DNA of 64,000 nt from Paenisporosarcina quisquiliarum (GCF_027563315.1 NZ_JAMKBJ010000006.1:1-64000), one strand, 5' to 3'; positions 8,899 to 19,148 are shown, numbered from the stretch's first letter. The notes: generated by a model from the sequence alone, not told the origin. Made by a program: numbers and translations.

Positions 8899-10134
8899 AT
8901 GAAGAAGATTGCTGCGCAAGACCAAGCCGTTTTTGAGGCAATGACTGCTGAAAAAACTCGTCAACAAGGGAATATTGAATTAATCGCATCTGAGAACTTT
9001 GTTTCAGAAGCTGTAATGGAAGCTCAAGGGTCTGTATTAACGAATAAATACGCTGAAGGCTACCCAGGGAAACGCTACTATGGTGGCTGTGAACACGTAG
9101 ATGTAGTAGAAAACATTGCACGTGACCGCTTGAAAGAAATTTTCGGTGCCGAACACGCAAACGTACAACCTCATTCTGGCTCACAAGCTAACATGGCGGT
9201 TTACATGACAGTACTTGAGCAAGGGGACACAGTTTTGGGAATGAATTTATCCCATGGCGGTCACTTGACACACGGTTCTTCAGTTAACTTCAGCGGAATT
9301 CAATACAACTTCGTTGAATACGGTGTTGACGAAATTACTGAAACAATCGATTACTCGGATGTACGCGAAAAAGCAATGCAACATAAACCAAAAATGATCG
9401 TTGCAGGGGCAAGTGCGTATTCTCGTACGCTTGATTTTGCGAAATTCCGTGAAATTGCAGACGAAGTTGGTGCCTACTTGATGGTTGATATGGCGCACAT
9501 CGCTGGCTTAGTAGCTGCGGGCGAACATCCAAATCCAGTACCACACGCGCATTTCGTAACGTCAACAACGCATAAAACACTTCGTGGTCCACGTGGTGGA
9601 TTGATCCTGACAACTGAAGAATTTGCGAAGAAAATTGATAAAACCATTTTCCCGGGAATTCAAGGCGGTCCATTGATGCATGTAATTGCTTCGAAAGCAG
9701 TGGCATTCGGAGAAGCGCAACAACCTGAATTCAAAACTTACATTCAACAAGTGGTTAAAAATGCGAAGGCATTGGCAACCTGCTTGATAGATGAAGGCAT
9801 TGATGTCGTTTCAGGCGGTACAGACAATCATTTGTTACTAGTTAACTTAAATTCTTTAAACTTAACTGGTAAAGTAGCAGAGAAGTTGTTGGACGAAGTG
9901 GGCATTACCGTTAATAAGAACACGATTCCATTCGATAAACAAAGTCCATTCGTTACTTCTGGTATTCGAATCGGAACGCCAGCTGTAACTTCTCGTGGCT
10001 TCAAAGAACCTGAAATGAAAGAAATTGCTTCCATCATGGCGAAGTTGTTGAAAAACCATGAAGACGAAGCGGTTCATAAAGAAGCGGCTGAACGCGTAGC
10101 AGCACTTACTTCGAAGTTCCCACTTTATCAATAA
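8899..10134 (+). CDS. glyA: serine hydroxymethyltransferase
   Basis: PLP enzyme that converts serine and tetrahydrofolate to glycine and methylene-THF, the main one-carbon source. 411 aa, full family length. Schiff-base Lys226 in [17 protein letters not shown] near residue 31, and DMAHIAGL around 197. GGGGATATGGACAC upstream. Followed at once by a strong terminator, marking the end of the rpiB-ywlG-glyA unit. Confidence 0.97.
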   Translation: MKKIAAQDQAVFEAMTAEKTRQQGNIELIASENFVSEAVMEAQGSVLTNKYAEGYPGKRYYGGCEHVDVVENIARDRLKEIFGAEHANVQPHSGSQANMAVYMTVLEQGDTVLGMNLSHGGHLTHGSSVNFSGIQYNFVEYGVDEITETIDYSDVREKAMQHKPKMIVAGASAYSRTLDFAKFREIADEVGAYLMVDMAHIAGLVAAGEHPNPVPHAHFVTSTTHKTLRGPRGGLILTTEEFAKKIDKTIFPGIQGGPLMHVIASKAVAFGEAQQPEFKTYIQQVVKNAKALATCLIDEGIDVVSGGTDNHLLLVNLNSLNLTGKVAEKLLDEVGITVNKNTIPFDKQSPFVTSGIRIGTPAVTSRGFKEPEMKEIASIMAKLLKNHEDEAVHKEAAERVAALTSKFPLYQ

Positions 10135-10142
10135 TTAAGAAA

Positions 10143-10180
10143 GAAGGTCATCTCCCGATCAGGAGATGACCTTCTTTTTT
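10143..10180 (+). terminator. terminator after glyA
   Basis: Thirteen-base perfect stem GAAGGTCATCTCC (10143-10155) with GGAGATGACCTTC (10162-10174) and a T-run. Confidence 0.95.
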
Positions 10181-10184
10181 TGTC

Positions 10185-10285
10185 TTGTTGTAAAATTTAA
10201 CAGTCACGTAGGAAAAAACGGGGATGACGTAGGAAAAATCGAGGTTCACGTTGTAAAAATCGTCGTTCACGTAGGAATCACTATG
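10185..10285. repeat. 21-bp-period array, ACGTAGGA core
   Basis: Core starts at 10206, 10227, 10248 (ACGTTGTA variant) and 10269, all 21 bp apart, with a leading TTGTAAAA unit. It begins directly after the glyA terminator. The remaining AT-rich sequence to 10550 holds no recognisable gene. Confidence 0.9.
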
Positions 10286-10555
10286 TTCACCCAAAAAAAT
10301 CCTTCCAAAAAACATTCTATTTGAAATATTAAAATAATATAATAGGTAGTCAGAGTGAAAATTTTTTATAATTAGAATAATGTTTTAATTAGTTAATTCA
10401 AGGGTATTCCAAAGAAGGTCATAAAACTCTATCCCTACGAAATCAAACGCAATAATATTGGTGTAGAGGCATAAAAACTATCTTTCATAGGAAAAACGTC
10501 GCTCGAACTAGCACAATTGTAACTAGTCAAACTATTAAAAATGTTTTATATTAAT

Positions 10556-10582
10556 ATAATACTTTTTTCGCAAAAGTATTAT
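10556..10582. promoter_or_regulatory. perfect AT-rich hairpin in permease leader
   Basis: ATAATACTTTT (10556-10566) and AAAAGTATTAT (10572-10582) form an 11-bp perfect stem with loop TTCGC, about 57 bp before the permease start. It could be a leader hairpin or a palindromic operator; no T-run follows, so it is not a normal terminator. Confidence 0.5.
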
Positions 10583-10639
10583 ACTATTAAAAATAATAAT
10601 TTCATCAAGATGAACAGAAGGACTAAGGGGGACGCAACA

Positions 10640-12019
10640 ATGAAGGGTAAGACGCAATCAAAAGGTCTTCAACGGGGGCTTGAAGAAAGGCATATCACGT
10701 TAATGTCTTTAGGAGCGGCCATCGGAGTTGGACTGTTTCTTGGATCTGCAACTGCAATTAAGTTAGCGGGACCGAGTATATTACTAGGATATGCAGTAGC
10801 CGGGATGATGATGTTCTTTATAATGAGAGCACTTGGAGAAATGGCTATTCATAAACCGGTAGCAGGGTCTTTCAGTAAATACGCACGTGATTACTTAGGA
10901 CCGTTGGCTGGATACATAACTGGATGGAATTATTGGTTTTTATGGGTAGTCACGTGTATGGCTGAAATTACGGCCGTTGGAATTTACATGGAATACTGGT
11001 ACCCAGACACACCACGCTGGATCTGGGCGTTGGCTGCGTTAGTCGCAATGGCTTCCATTAACTTCTTAGCAGTAAAAGCATATGGTGAACTGGAATTCTG
11101 GTTTGCATTAATTAAAATTGTCACGATTATTGCGATGATTTTTATCGGGTTAGGCATGATTGTCTTTGGATTTGGTAACGGCGGCATTGCAACCGGCATC
11201 AGTAATTTATGGGCACATGGAGGCTTTTTCCCGAATGGGATAGAAGGTCTCTTGTTATCACTGCAAATGGTTATGTTTGCATTCCTTGGCATTGAAATGA
11301 TCGGCGTAACCGCTGGTGAAGTGAAAAATCCAGAGAAATCGTTGGCAAGAGCCATTGATACGGTTTTCTGGCGTATTTTGATTTTCTACGTAGGTGCACT
11401 GTTTGTCATTATGTCCATTTATCCTTGGGAGGAAATTGGATCAAAAGGAAGTCCGTTTGTTATGGCATTTGAACAAATCGGGATTCCGGGTGCAGCTGGT
11501 ATCATCAACTTCGTTATTTTGACAGCAGCATTATCTTCTTGTAACAGTGGAATTTTTAGTACGGGAAGAATGTTATTCAACCTAGCAGAACACGGGGAAG
11601 CACCAAAGAAATTTGCACACCTGACAAGAAACGGTGTCCCTGGAAAAGCGGTCATTGCAACAGCAACTGTTTTATTGGTTGGCGTAATCTTGAATTACAT
11701 TGTTCCAGCTAAAGTGTTTACGTGGGTAACGAGTATCGCTACTTTTGGGGCGATCTGGACGTGGGGAATTATCCTGATTTCTCAAATACAGTTCCGCAAA
11801 CAACTCAAACCGGCAGAGAAAGCAAAACTGAAATACAAAGTTCCTTTCTTCCCGCTTACATCGTATATCGCACTTGCGTTCCTGGCGTTCGTAATTATTG
11901 TCATGGCGTATAATCCAGACACAAGAATCGCGCTGATTATTGGGCCTCTATGGTTAGTCTTCTTAACGTTCTATTATTATGGAAAAGGATTCAATAAAAA
12001 GAACCGAACTTATCGCTAA
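10640..12019 (+). CDS. amino acid permease (AlaP/ProY/CycA type APC transporter)
   Basis: Proton-coupled amino-acid importer of the amino acid transporter (AAT) branch of the APC superfamily, with twelve predicted membrane helices. Signature LGAAIGVGLFLGSATAI sits in helix 1, and AGSFSKYARDYLGP and GEVKNPEKSLARAI are family motifs. AAGGGGGAC places the start at ATG 10640 (459 aa); an in-frame ATG at 10610 lacks such a site. Substrate (Ala, Pro, Ser/Gly or similar) cannot be told from sequence. It is inserted between glyA and upp relative to B. subtilis and carries its own long AT-rich leader and terminator. Confidence 0.88.
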   Translation: MKGKTQSKGLQRGLEERHITLMSLGAAIGVGLFLGSATAIKLAGPSILLGYAVAGMMMFFIMRALGEMAIHKPVAGSFSKYARDYLGPLAGYITGWNYWFLWVVTCMAEITAVGIYMEYWYPDTPRWIWALAALVAMASINFLAVKAYGELEFWFALIKIVTIIAMIFIGLGMIVFGFGNGGIATGISNLWAHGGFFPNGIEGLLLSLQMVMFAFLGIEMIGVTAGEVKNPEKSLARAIDTVFWRILIFYVGALFVIMSIYPWEEIGSKGSPFVMAFEQIGIPGAAGIINFVILTAALSSCNSGIFSTGRMLFNLAEHGEAPKKFAHLTRNGVPGKAVIATATVLLVGVILNYIVPAKVFTWVTSIATFGAIWTWGIILISQIQFRKQLKPAEKAKLKYKVPFFPLTSYIALAFLAFVIIVMAYNPDTRIALIIGPLWLVFLTFYYYGKGFNKKNRTYR

Positions 12020-12032
12020 ACTCAAATTTAAG

Positions 12033-12064
12033 GCACCATGGACTTCGCGTCTGTGGTGCTTTTA
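12033..12064 (+). terminator. terminator after permease
   Basis: GGCACCA...GAC pairs with GTC...TGTGGTGC (12033-12059), followed by TTTT. The stem has small internal mismatches. Confidence 0.75.
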
Positions 12065-12292
12065 TCATTAATTCGTATATTCACGATTAGAAAGCTAGAA
12101 ATTGGGTTAAATACGGTATAACAAATAGATTTTAACATTCGTAGTAATAGAGAAAACATGGGAAGTTTATACGGAAAATCCATATCATGAGGAATTCCGA
12201 ATGTTTGGAATATTTATGCAATCATATATAGCTTTTTCTGTCGAATTCAACTACGATAAGACTAAGAAGATACACGGAAAGGAGTTGGGGTT

Positions 12293-14488
12293 GTGGAGAC
12301 AAATTATCCAAGACAATTAAGCAAAGATCTTTTATTTGATTGGTTATGTCGTTTAGGAGACCAATACCAAACGAGTTTTGTCGTGACCGATCCAGATCAA
12401 CCTAACAATCCGATAGTCTATGTAAACGATGCGTTTTTACGATTATGCGGCTATTCCCGCGAGGAAGTCCTTGGTGAAAATTGTCGTTTCCTACAAGGCC
12501 CAGAGACGTTAGTCAGCTCCGTTTACAGCATACAAAATCAACTTGAGGATGGAAATCCTGTACATACAGAACTATTAAACTATCGAAAAGATGGTACTCC
12601 ATTTTGGAATGAATTAGTCATCCAGCCGCTTCGCGATGAAAAAGACAAGCTCTTATACCATATAGGGTTGCAAATGGACGTCACCAACCGAAAACAAACG
12701 GAAGCACTGTTTCTCGTGCAACAAGAAATCTATCAAGGAATAGAAAAAGGATACGCGCTAAATGTATTGCTTCAAAAAGTTTGTGATGTGGCAGAAAGTT
12801 TCTTCCAACAACATACGAAAAGCTCTATTTTATTGCTCGATTCTGATGACCGTTTAATTGTGGCAGCAGCGCGTTCACTTCCTGAGAGTTACAACCAAAT
12901 CATTCACGGAACGAAAATAGGATTGAATGTAGGTTCTTGCGGAACGGCCGCATATACGAAAGAAAAAGTCATCGTTACGGATATTGAAACAGATCCTCTT
13001 TGGGCTGACTACAAAGAACTTGCCCTGTCATATAACTTGCGAGCTTGCTGGTCCATTCCAATCGTGACACAAGACCAAAAAGTAGTAGGAACGATCGCGA
13101 CTTATTTTACAAAACCAAATAAACCGCGTGACGTTGATCTGGAATTCATAGAACGTTTGGCTCCACTTATCTCGCTTGCCGTTAAGTACTCAGATCACCA
13201 GGAAGAAGTATTGCGACTTGCATATATGGACTCTGATACCGGTATTCCAAACCGACATTATTTCATTAATGAATTAAAGGATTTAATGAATGAAAATGAA
13301 CCAGGTTTCGTTGCCATTATTGAGCCATCCGAGTTCGCACATATTGGAGATGTATATGGCCGAGCAGCGGCTGACGATTTAATCAAGCAGATGTGCCAGC
13401 GCATTCAACGGGTTTGCAGGAGATCAGATGATGTCATCGCACGGTTTGCAAGCCCTGCATTGATAATAGCCAGTTTGATTCCACCGTATGAAATCGATCG
13501 GTACACTTCCCGAATTATGGGCATTTCCAATGATCCTTTCCTTATTGGGGAAGAGGAAGTCTTTATTACACTAAAAATTGGCGTCATTCCTTTCCAAGGA
13601 AATTTGATCAATAGTGAAGAATTGATTCGTTCTGCAGATACCGCCATGTCCGACGCTAAGAAAAGGCCGGGGAATGCCTTGTCCTACTTTACGGTCGATC
13701 AGGACGAAGAAGCGAAGCGGGAACTTTCCATCATTAATCATCTTTCACATGCTTTGCAAAAAGATGAATTTTCCGTGCATGTCCAGCCGAAAGTGGATTT
13801 ACATACGGGTGAAATATTCTCATTTGAAGCTCTGGCAAGATGGTCTTCCAAAGAACTAGGGGAAGTGCCGCCTGATGTTTTCATTCCAGCGGCTGAGAAC
13901 TCCGGTAAAATCAGAGCCATCGAAAAAATTGTCTTAACCAAAGTGTTAAAGTGGCTTCAAAGACGTAAACAGCACGGCAAACGCTTGATGCCAGTAGCCA
14001 TCAATATTTCAACGGATCACTTTTTCCATCCATATTTCGTCGCAGATTTACGACAAGCGATACAAAGCTTTGGCATTCCAACGAAATATATTCGCATCGA
14101 AATCACGGAAAGTATTGGTCTTGTCGATTTTGAAATGGCAAAAAACATCTTTGAACAATTAAAACTCGCAGGATTTGAAAGTTCTGTTGATGACTTCGGC
14201 ATGGGCTTCTCATCCCTCAGCTATTTACAGCAATTGCCGGTAAGTGAAATCAAAATCGATCGAAGCTTTATCTCGAAAATCGAAAACGATGGCACGCTCG
14301 CCATTGTACGTACCATCGTTCAGCTTGCCAATAATCTAGGCATGCAATCCATCGCAGAAGGTATCGAAACCGTCGAGCAACTCACTATCCTTCGTACAAT
14401 TGGATGCAAACGCGGCCAAGGCTACTACTTCTACAAACCAATGGCCGTAGAAGATATCGACGCGATTTTGGATAAACAAAAAAATTAA
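12293..14488 (+). CDS. blue-light LOV sensor with GAF, degenerate GGDEF and EAL domains
   Basis: 731-aa cytoplasmic signalling protein. Residues 18-135 are a LOV domain: VTDPDQPNNPIVYVNDAF, GENCRFLQ with photoadduct Cys64, NYRKDGTPFWNEL and IGLQMDVT. GAF spans about 145-300. The GGDEF domain (about 305-470) is degenerate: the signature position reads RFASPALI (384-391), so no cyclase activity is expected. EAL (about 480-725) looks intact: EALAR (512-516), Asn571, Glu603, DDFG (633-636), Lys654, Glu689 and Gln709 are all present. Predicted role: light-controlled c-di-GMP phosphodiesterase. GTG start after AAAGGAG at about 12279. Monocistronic, with a strong terminator. Confidence 0.92.
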   Translation: METNYPRQLSKDLLFDWLCRLGDQYQTSFVVTDPDQPNNPIVYVNDAFLRLCGYSREEVLGENCRFLQGPETLVSSVYSIQNQLEDGNPVHTELLNYRKDGTPFWNELVIQPLRDEKDKLLYHIGLQMDVTNRKQTEALFLVQQEIYQGIEKGYALNVLLQKVCDVAESFFQQHTKSSILLLDSDDRLIVAAARSLPESYNQIIHGTKIGLNVGSCGTAAYTKEKVIVTDIETDPLWADYKELALSYNLRACWSIPIVTQDQKVVGTIATYFTKPNKPRDVDLEFIERLAPLISLAVKYSDHQEEVLRLAYMDSDTGIPNRHYFINELKDLMNENEPGFVAIIEPSEFAHIGDVYGRAAADDLIKQMCQRIQRVCRRSDDVIARFASPALIIASLIPPYEIDRYTSRIMGISNDPFLIGEEEVFITLKIGVIPFQGNLINSEELIRSADTAMSDAKKRPGNALSYFTVDQDEEAKRELSIINHLSHALQKDEFSVHVQPKVDLHTGEIFSFEALARWSSKELGEVPPDVFIPAAENSGKIRAIEKIVLTKVLKWLQRRKQHGKRLMPVAINISTDHFFHPYFVADLRQAIQSFGIPTKYIRIEITESIGLVDFEMAKNIFEQLKLAGFESSVDDFGMGFSSLSYLQQLPVSEIKIDRSFISKIENDGTLAIVRTIVQLANNLGMQSIAEGIETVEQLTILRTIGCKRGQGYYFYKPMAVEDIDAILDKQKN

Positions 14489-14511
14489 GACTGCCCAGGC
14501 AGTCTTTTTTA
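14488..14511 (+). terminator. terminator after LOV-EAL gene
   Basis: AGACTGCC (14488-14495) pairs with GGCAGTCT (14498-14505), then TTTTTT. The stem shares its first base with the stop codon. Confidence 0.92.
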
Positions 14512-14517
14512 CTGGGA

Positions 14518-14578
14518 ACCTTTCCAACAGCAGCGTAGCGAAAACCAAACCAATTAGCCCCCTCACACTTCGTGATCG
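14518..14578. repeat. dispersed CAGCGTAGCG repeat
   Basis: Contains TTCCAACAGCAGCGTAGCG followed by AATTAGCCCCCTCACACTT. Closely related to 62085-62135 in the same orientation and to 27385-27430 in the opposite orientation. A GGAATAAA array follows directly, as at 62 kb. Confidence 0.75.
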
Positions 14579-14598
14579 GGGTATTTTTGTAGGGAGCG

Positions 14599-14692
14599 GG
14601 AATAAACCTTGGTTGAAGCGGAATAAATGGATAATGAAAAGTAATAAAGCAATCGTTACAGGGATTAAATGGCGCACGAAAAGGAACAATTC
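14599..14692. repeat. 21-bp-period array, GGAATAAA core
   Basis: Cores at 14599, 14620, 14641 (GTAATAAA), 14662 (GGATTAAA) and 14683 (GGAACAAT), each exactly 21 bp apart. The same core family recurs at 62171-62281. Confidence 0.85.
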
Positions 14693-14821
14693 AGAATGAG
14701 GAGGTATAACTAAAACCCACTCCAAACTAAAAGGAACCTTTTACACGGTTATGTTGTCATATAATCGAAACTTTCTTAAAAATGTAAATTTGAAGCGAGT
14801 CGAGCGTTATCAATTTTTTCT

Positions 14822-14829
14822 GCTATAAT
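14822..14829 (+). promoter_or_regulatory. extended -10 promoter of upp
   Basis: TGCTATAAT (14821-14829) is an extended sigma-A -10 about 33 bp before the upp ATG. No good -35 is seen at 16-18 bp, consistent with the extended -10 type. Confidence 0.7.
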
Positions 14830-14861
14830 AGATAAAGTTTGAACGTAAAGGAGAGGACATA

Positions 14862-15491
14862 ATGGGAAAAGTATACGTATTTGATCATCCATTGATCCAA
14901 CATAAATTAACATATATCCGTGACAAGAAAACGGGTACAAAAGAATTCCGTGAATTGGTAGACGAAGTAGCTACATTGATGGCTTTTGAAATTACACGTG
15001 ATATGCCTCTAGACGATGTAGATGTTGAAACACCTGTGACAACTGCAAAAGCAAAAGTATTATCAGGTAAAAAACTAGGCATCGTACCAATTCTACGTGC
15101 AGGTATCGGAATGGTCGATGGTATTTTGACATTAATCCCAGCGGCAAAAGTCGGTCATATCGGCTTATACCGTGATCCAGAAACTTTACAACCTATCGAA
15201 TATTATGTGAAGCTCCCAGCAGACGTGGAAGAGCGTGATTTTATATTAGTAGACCCAATGCTTGCAACTGGTGGATCTGCACTTGTAGCAATCAACGCAT
15301 TGAAAAAACGCGGTGCGAAAAACATTAAATTTATGTGTTTAATCGCCGCTCCTGAAGGTGTAGAAGTTCTTCAAGAAGCTCATCCTGATGTTGATATCTA
15401 CATTGCTGCCCTTGACGAAAAATTGGACGACCATGGTTACATCGTGCCAGGACTTGGCGACGCTGGTGACCGTTTGTTCGGAACAAAATAA
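14862..15491 (+). CDS. upp: uracil phosphoribosyltransferase
   Basis: Converts uracil and PRPP to UMP in pyrimidine salvage. 209 aa, exactly family size. PRPP loop [12 protein letters not shown], uracil-binding C-terminus [16 protein letters not shown], and [27 protein letters not shown] precedes ATG. Followed by mnaA after only 13 bp, so probably co-transcribed, as in B. subtilis. Confidence 0.97.
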   Translation: MGKVYVFDHPLIQHKLTYIRDKKTGTKEFRELVDEVATLMAFEITRDMPLDDVDVETPVTTAKAKVLSGKKLGIVPILRAGIGMVDGILTLIPAAKVGHIGLYRDPETLQPIEYYVKLPADVEERDFILVDPMLATGGSALVAINALKKRGAKNIKFMCLIAAPEGVEVLQEAHPDVDIYIAALDEKLDDHGYIVPGLGDAGDRLFGTK

Positions 15492-15504
15492 GTAAGGAAG
15501 TGCT

Positions 15505-16626
15505 TTGACCTTGACGAAAAAATGGAAAGTCATGACGATTTTTGGGACACGCCCAGAAGCAATTAAAATGGCACCACTCGTATTGGAATTAGAAAAACAT
15601 GCAGACGAAATCGAATCAATCGTGACCGTAACGGCACAACATCGCCAAATGCTTGACCAAGTATTGGACACATTCGGCATCACGCCTGACTTTGATTTGA
15701 ACATTATGAAAGACCGCCAAACTTTGATCGACGTAACTACACGTGGACTTGAAGGATTGGACGCAGTAATGAAAGAAGCGAAACCTGATATCGTTTTAGT
15801 ACACGGCGATACAACGACAACTTTCATTGCTAGCTTAGCGGCTTTCTATAATCAAATCGCAGTCGGTCACGTGGAAGCGGGACTTCGTACATTTAATAAG
15901 TACTCTCCGTACCCGGAAGAAATGAATCGTCAATTAACTGGTGTAATGGCGGACCTTCATTTCTCACCAACGGAAGTATCGGCTGATAACCTTCGCCGTG
16001 AGAATAAACCGGAAGATCGCATTGTTGTAACAGGAAATACGGCGATTGACGCGTTGAAAACAACAGTACGCGAAGAATATACGCACCCTGTATTGGAACA
16101 AATCGGCTCAGACCGCATGATTTTATTGACGGCACACCGTCGTGAAAACTTGGGTGAACCGATGCGCAACATGTTCCGTGCAATCAAACGTTTGATTGAA
16201 GAACATGATGACTTACAAGTTGTCTATCCGGTTCATATGAATCCAGCGGTACGCGAAGTAGCAAATGAAGTACTCGGTAACGATCCACGTATTCACTTGA
16301 TCGAACCACTAGAAGTACTTGATTTCCATAACTTCGCAGCACGTTCTTTCATTATATTGACCGATTCAGGCGGCGTGCAGGAAGAAGCGCCTTCTCTAGG
16401 GAAGCCGGTTCTTGTATTGCGTGATACGACTGAACGTCCAGAAGGAATTGCAGCTGGTACCTTGAAACTGGCTGGAACGGACGAAGAAACAATCTATGGT
16501 TTAGCAAAAGAATTGCTGACGAACGAAGAAGCTTATGCCGCAATGTCCCATGCATCTAACCCGTACGGTGACGGAGAAGCATCAAGAAGAATCGTTGAAG
16601 CATTAAAAGTCTATTTAAATAAGTAG
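15505..16626 (+). CDS. mnaA: UDP-N-acetylglucosamine 2-epimerase
   Basis: Non-hydrolysing epimerase giving UDP-ManNAc for teichoic acid linkage units and other surface glycans. 373 aa with IFGTRPEAIKMAPL, HVEAGLRT, YPEEMNRQ, LLTAHRRENLG and LTDSGGVQEEAP. TTG start at 15505 after AAGGAAG (15494-15500); a second TTG at 15511 is equally possible. It links upp to the wall-precursor functions and ends in a strong terminator before the atp region. Confidence 0.95.
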   Translation: MTLTKKWKVMTIFGTRPEAIKMAPLVLELEKHADEIESIVTVTAQHRQMLDQVLDTFGITPDFDLNIMKDRQTLIDVTTRGLEGLDAVMKEAKPDIVLVHGDTTTTFIASLAAFYNQIAVGHVEAGLRTFNKYSPYPEEMNRQLTGVMADLHFSPTEVSADNLRRENKPEDRIVVTGNTAIDALKTTVREEYTHPVLEQIGSDRMILLTAHRRENLGEPMRNMFRAIKRLIEEHDDLQVVYPVHMNPAVREVANEVLGNDPRIHLIEPLEVLDFHNFAARSFIILTDSGGVQEEAPSLGKPVLVLRDTTERPEGIAAGTLKLAGTDEETIYGLAKELLTNEEAYAAMSHASNPYGDGEASRRIVEALKVYLNK

Positions 16627-16634
16627 AAATGACG

Positions 16635-16665
16635 AAAAGGGACCGCCTCGGCAGTCCCTTTTCTT
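16635..16665 (+). terminator. terminator after mnaA
   Basis: AAAAGGGAC (16635-16643) pairs with GTCCCTTTT (16654-16662), with a GCC/GGC inner stem. Confidence 0.88.
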
Positions 16666-16679
16666 TGTCTACAGATTCT

Positions 16680-16785
16680 TGGTTGTAAAAATAGAGGGTC
16701 ACGTAGGAAAAATCAGGGTTGACGTAGGAATTATAGGGGTTCACGTAGGAAAAAACGAGGTTCACGTAGGAATCATTAGGTTTCC
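16680..16785. repeat. 21-bp-period array, ACGTAGGA core (first of a duplicated pair)
   Basis: Cores at 16701, 16722, 16743 and 16764 with a leading TTGTAAAA unit at about 16680. The flank CTTTGTCTACAGATTCTTG lies just upstream and is repeated before the next array. Confidence 0.92.
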
Positions 16786-16866
16786 GTGAAGAATCCTCTT
16801 GAGAAATCATCACATTTCTCGCTTCATATAAGAAAGGGACCGCCCTTTACTTTGTCTACAGATTCT

Positions 16867-16968
16867 TGATTGTAAAAATAGAGGGTCACGTAGAAAAAAT
16901 TGGGGTTGACGTAGGAATTATAGGGGCTCACGTAGGAAAAAACGGCCATCACGTAGGAATCACGTAGT
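16867..16968. repeat. 21-bp-period array, ACGTAGGA core (second of a duplicated pair)
   Basis: Cores at 16888, 16909, 16930 and 16951, plus a half-spaced ACGTAG at 16962. Units match the 16680 array position by position (for example both have ACGTAGGAATTATAGGGG as third unit), so the whole block with its upstream flank was duplicated about 187 bp apart. Confidence 0.92.
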
Positions 16969-16979
16969 AGTTTTCATTA

Positions 16980-17092
16980 AGGCAGCGCCTGCCACGAAGA
17001 CTCCTGTGGGAAAAGCTTGAGCTGAAGACCCCCGGAGGGAGGCTGAAGCCAAGCCCACGGAAAGCGAAGTGGCGGTCGCTGCCAGTTTTTCT
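16980..17092. repeat. GC-rich palindromic intergenic element
   Basis: Starts GGCAGCGCCTGCCACGAAG and ends GGCGGTCGCTGCCAG, so the ends are inverted repeats; the inside has CTCCTGTGGGA...CCCACGG. Such ~110-bp structured elements are common between genes in Bacillaceae/Planococcaceae chromosomes; function unknown. The following 17093-17319 has no gene. Confidence 0.75.
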
Positions 17093-17319
17093 ATACAACT
17101 GTACACATCTTAATCTTCAACTCTATTCACTCAAAATAGACTCATTACCAACGCTGGAGTCTATCCTATACGTCGAATCTATAAACCACCAATACACCAT
17201 AAACTAGATAGTTAACCTCCTAAACTATCCTATCCCCGTAACAACTGAGCCTGCTGTTCCCAAATTTGTCGACAATATGTCGAGCCCTGCGAGTTTGTGA
17301 AGTTTTTCACGGGAATCAA

Positions 17320-17348
17320 TTGACATCAAATTACCCCTATTGTATGCT
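17320..17348 (+). promoter_or_regulatory. sigma-A promoter of the atp operon
   Basis: TTGACA (17320-17325), 17-bp spacer, TATGCT (17343-17348) preceded by TG. This gives a ~110-nt leader with a possible AAAACC...GGTTTT hairpin (17395-17435) before atpZ. Upstream at 17268-17285 are two TGTCGA-type hexamers 11 bp apart that resemble, but do not perfectly match, Spo0A boxes. Confidence 0.85.
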
Positions 17349-17466
17349 TACAAAGGGTATGAATGAGAGGGCTTTCATCGTAGAAAAATGCGATAAAACC
17401 TTGATACGTCTACTTCCGACAAGAATCACGGTTTTACAAAAAATATGCAAAAACGTGAGGATCACC

Positions 17467-17688
17467 ATGCGTCAAACTCGACGTCCTTTTTATGGAGTAG
17501 CGCTCTATTCCGCTATTCTCTCACAACTTGTTGGTTCTATTTTAATCGGTGTGTACACAGGTATGTGGCTCGACAGCAAAATAGGTACCACCCCGTTATT
17601 TTTAGTACTGTGTCTGCTCATTGGTTTAGCTACCGGTGTGACAGCCATGATTCTGACCATTCGAAAATACGACTCAGGAGATACATAA
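17467..17688 (+). CDS. atpZ: AtpZ/AtpI-family small membrane protein
   Basis: 73-aa two-helix membrane protein (MRQTRRPFYGVALYSA start; YTGMWLDSKIGTTP between helices) of the AtpZ type that precedes atpI in many Bacillales ATP synthase operons and is linked to Mg2+/assembly roles of the F0 sector. GTGAGG (17455-17460) supports ATG 17467; longer in-frame readings would start upstream of the promoter. The atpI ribosome site lies inside its 3' end. Confidence 0.85.
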   Translation: MRQTRRPFYGVALYSAILSQLVGSILIGVYTGMWLDSKIGTTPLFLVLCLLIGLATGVTAMILTIRKYDSGDT

Positions 17689-17691
17689 CCT

Positions 17692-18063
17692 ATGCAAGAT
17701 TTGCAGCAAGTGTACGCAAGTCAAAAGAAACTCATATTTTTTTTGCTCGCATTCTGCGCACTCGGGTGGGGATTAACACCCTTTAAGACGGTGTTTGCCG
17801 GCTTAGCGTTAGGCTCACTGTTTGGGTTGTATAATTTTTGGCTCCTCGTACGAAGATTGGAGAAATTCGACCGCTCATTAAGTGAAGGGAAGAAAGTTGC
17901 TTCTCTCGGAACTGGACTTCGGTTCGCTTCGGGTATTGCAGCAGTGGCAGTCGCGATTGCTATCCCTGAACAATTTCATTTAACTAGTTCGGTCATTGGG
18001 TTGATGATTCCGTATGTCTACTTACTTGCAGACAGAATTATATACCATGTGAAACACCATTAA
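17692..18063 (+). CDS. atpI: ATP synthase protein I
   Basis: 123-aa membrane protein with four helices; AtpI helps assemble the c-ring. Family features are the N-terminal KKLIFFLLAFCALGWGL, the polar loop WLLVRRLEKFD and a final helix ending in DRIIYHVKHH. ATG is three bases after the atpZ stop, with AGGAGAT in the atpZ coding end. Confidence 0.9.
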   Translation: MQDLQQVYASQKKLIFFLLAFCALGWGLTPFKTVFAGLALGSLFGLYNFWLLVRRLEKFDRSLSEGKKVASLGTGLRFASGIAAVAVAIAIPEQFHLTSSVIGLMIPYVYLLADRIIYHVKHH

Positions 18064-18074
18064 TCAAATTGTGA

Positions 18075-18803
<729 letters not shown>

Positions 18804-18825
18804 TAATATAAAGTTTCATCATTAA

Positions 18826-19092
<267 letters not shown>

Positions 19093-19112
19093 TCATATGC
19101 AACTATACTTGT

Positions 19113-19148
19113 AATGGCGAAGTTCATTTTAACCGATTCTTCGCCATT
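19113..19148 (+). promoter_or_regulatory. stable hairpin between atpE and atpF
   Basis: AATGGCGAA (19113-19121) pairs perfectly with TTCGCCATT (19140-19148) in the 155-bp atpE-atpF gap, the longest gap in the operon. No T-run follows, so it is more likely a 3'-end stabiliser or partial attenuator that raises subunit c output than a full terminator. Confidence 0.7.

Noticed and set aside
12293-14488. Active diguanylate cyclase
   Set aside because: The GGDEF signature is replaced by ASPAL-type sequence, so cyclase activity is not expected.
16556-16813. Minus-strand ORF with SYVNP-like repeats
   Set aside because: Reading of the mnaA 3' end and the 21-bp array on the wrong strand.
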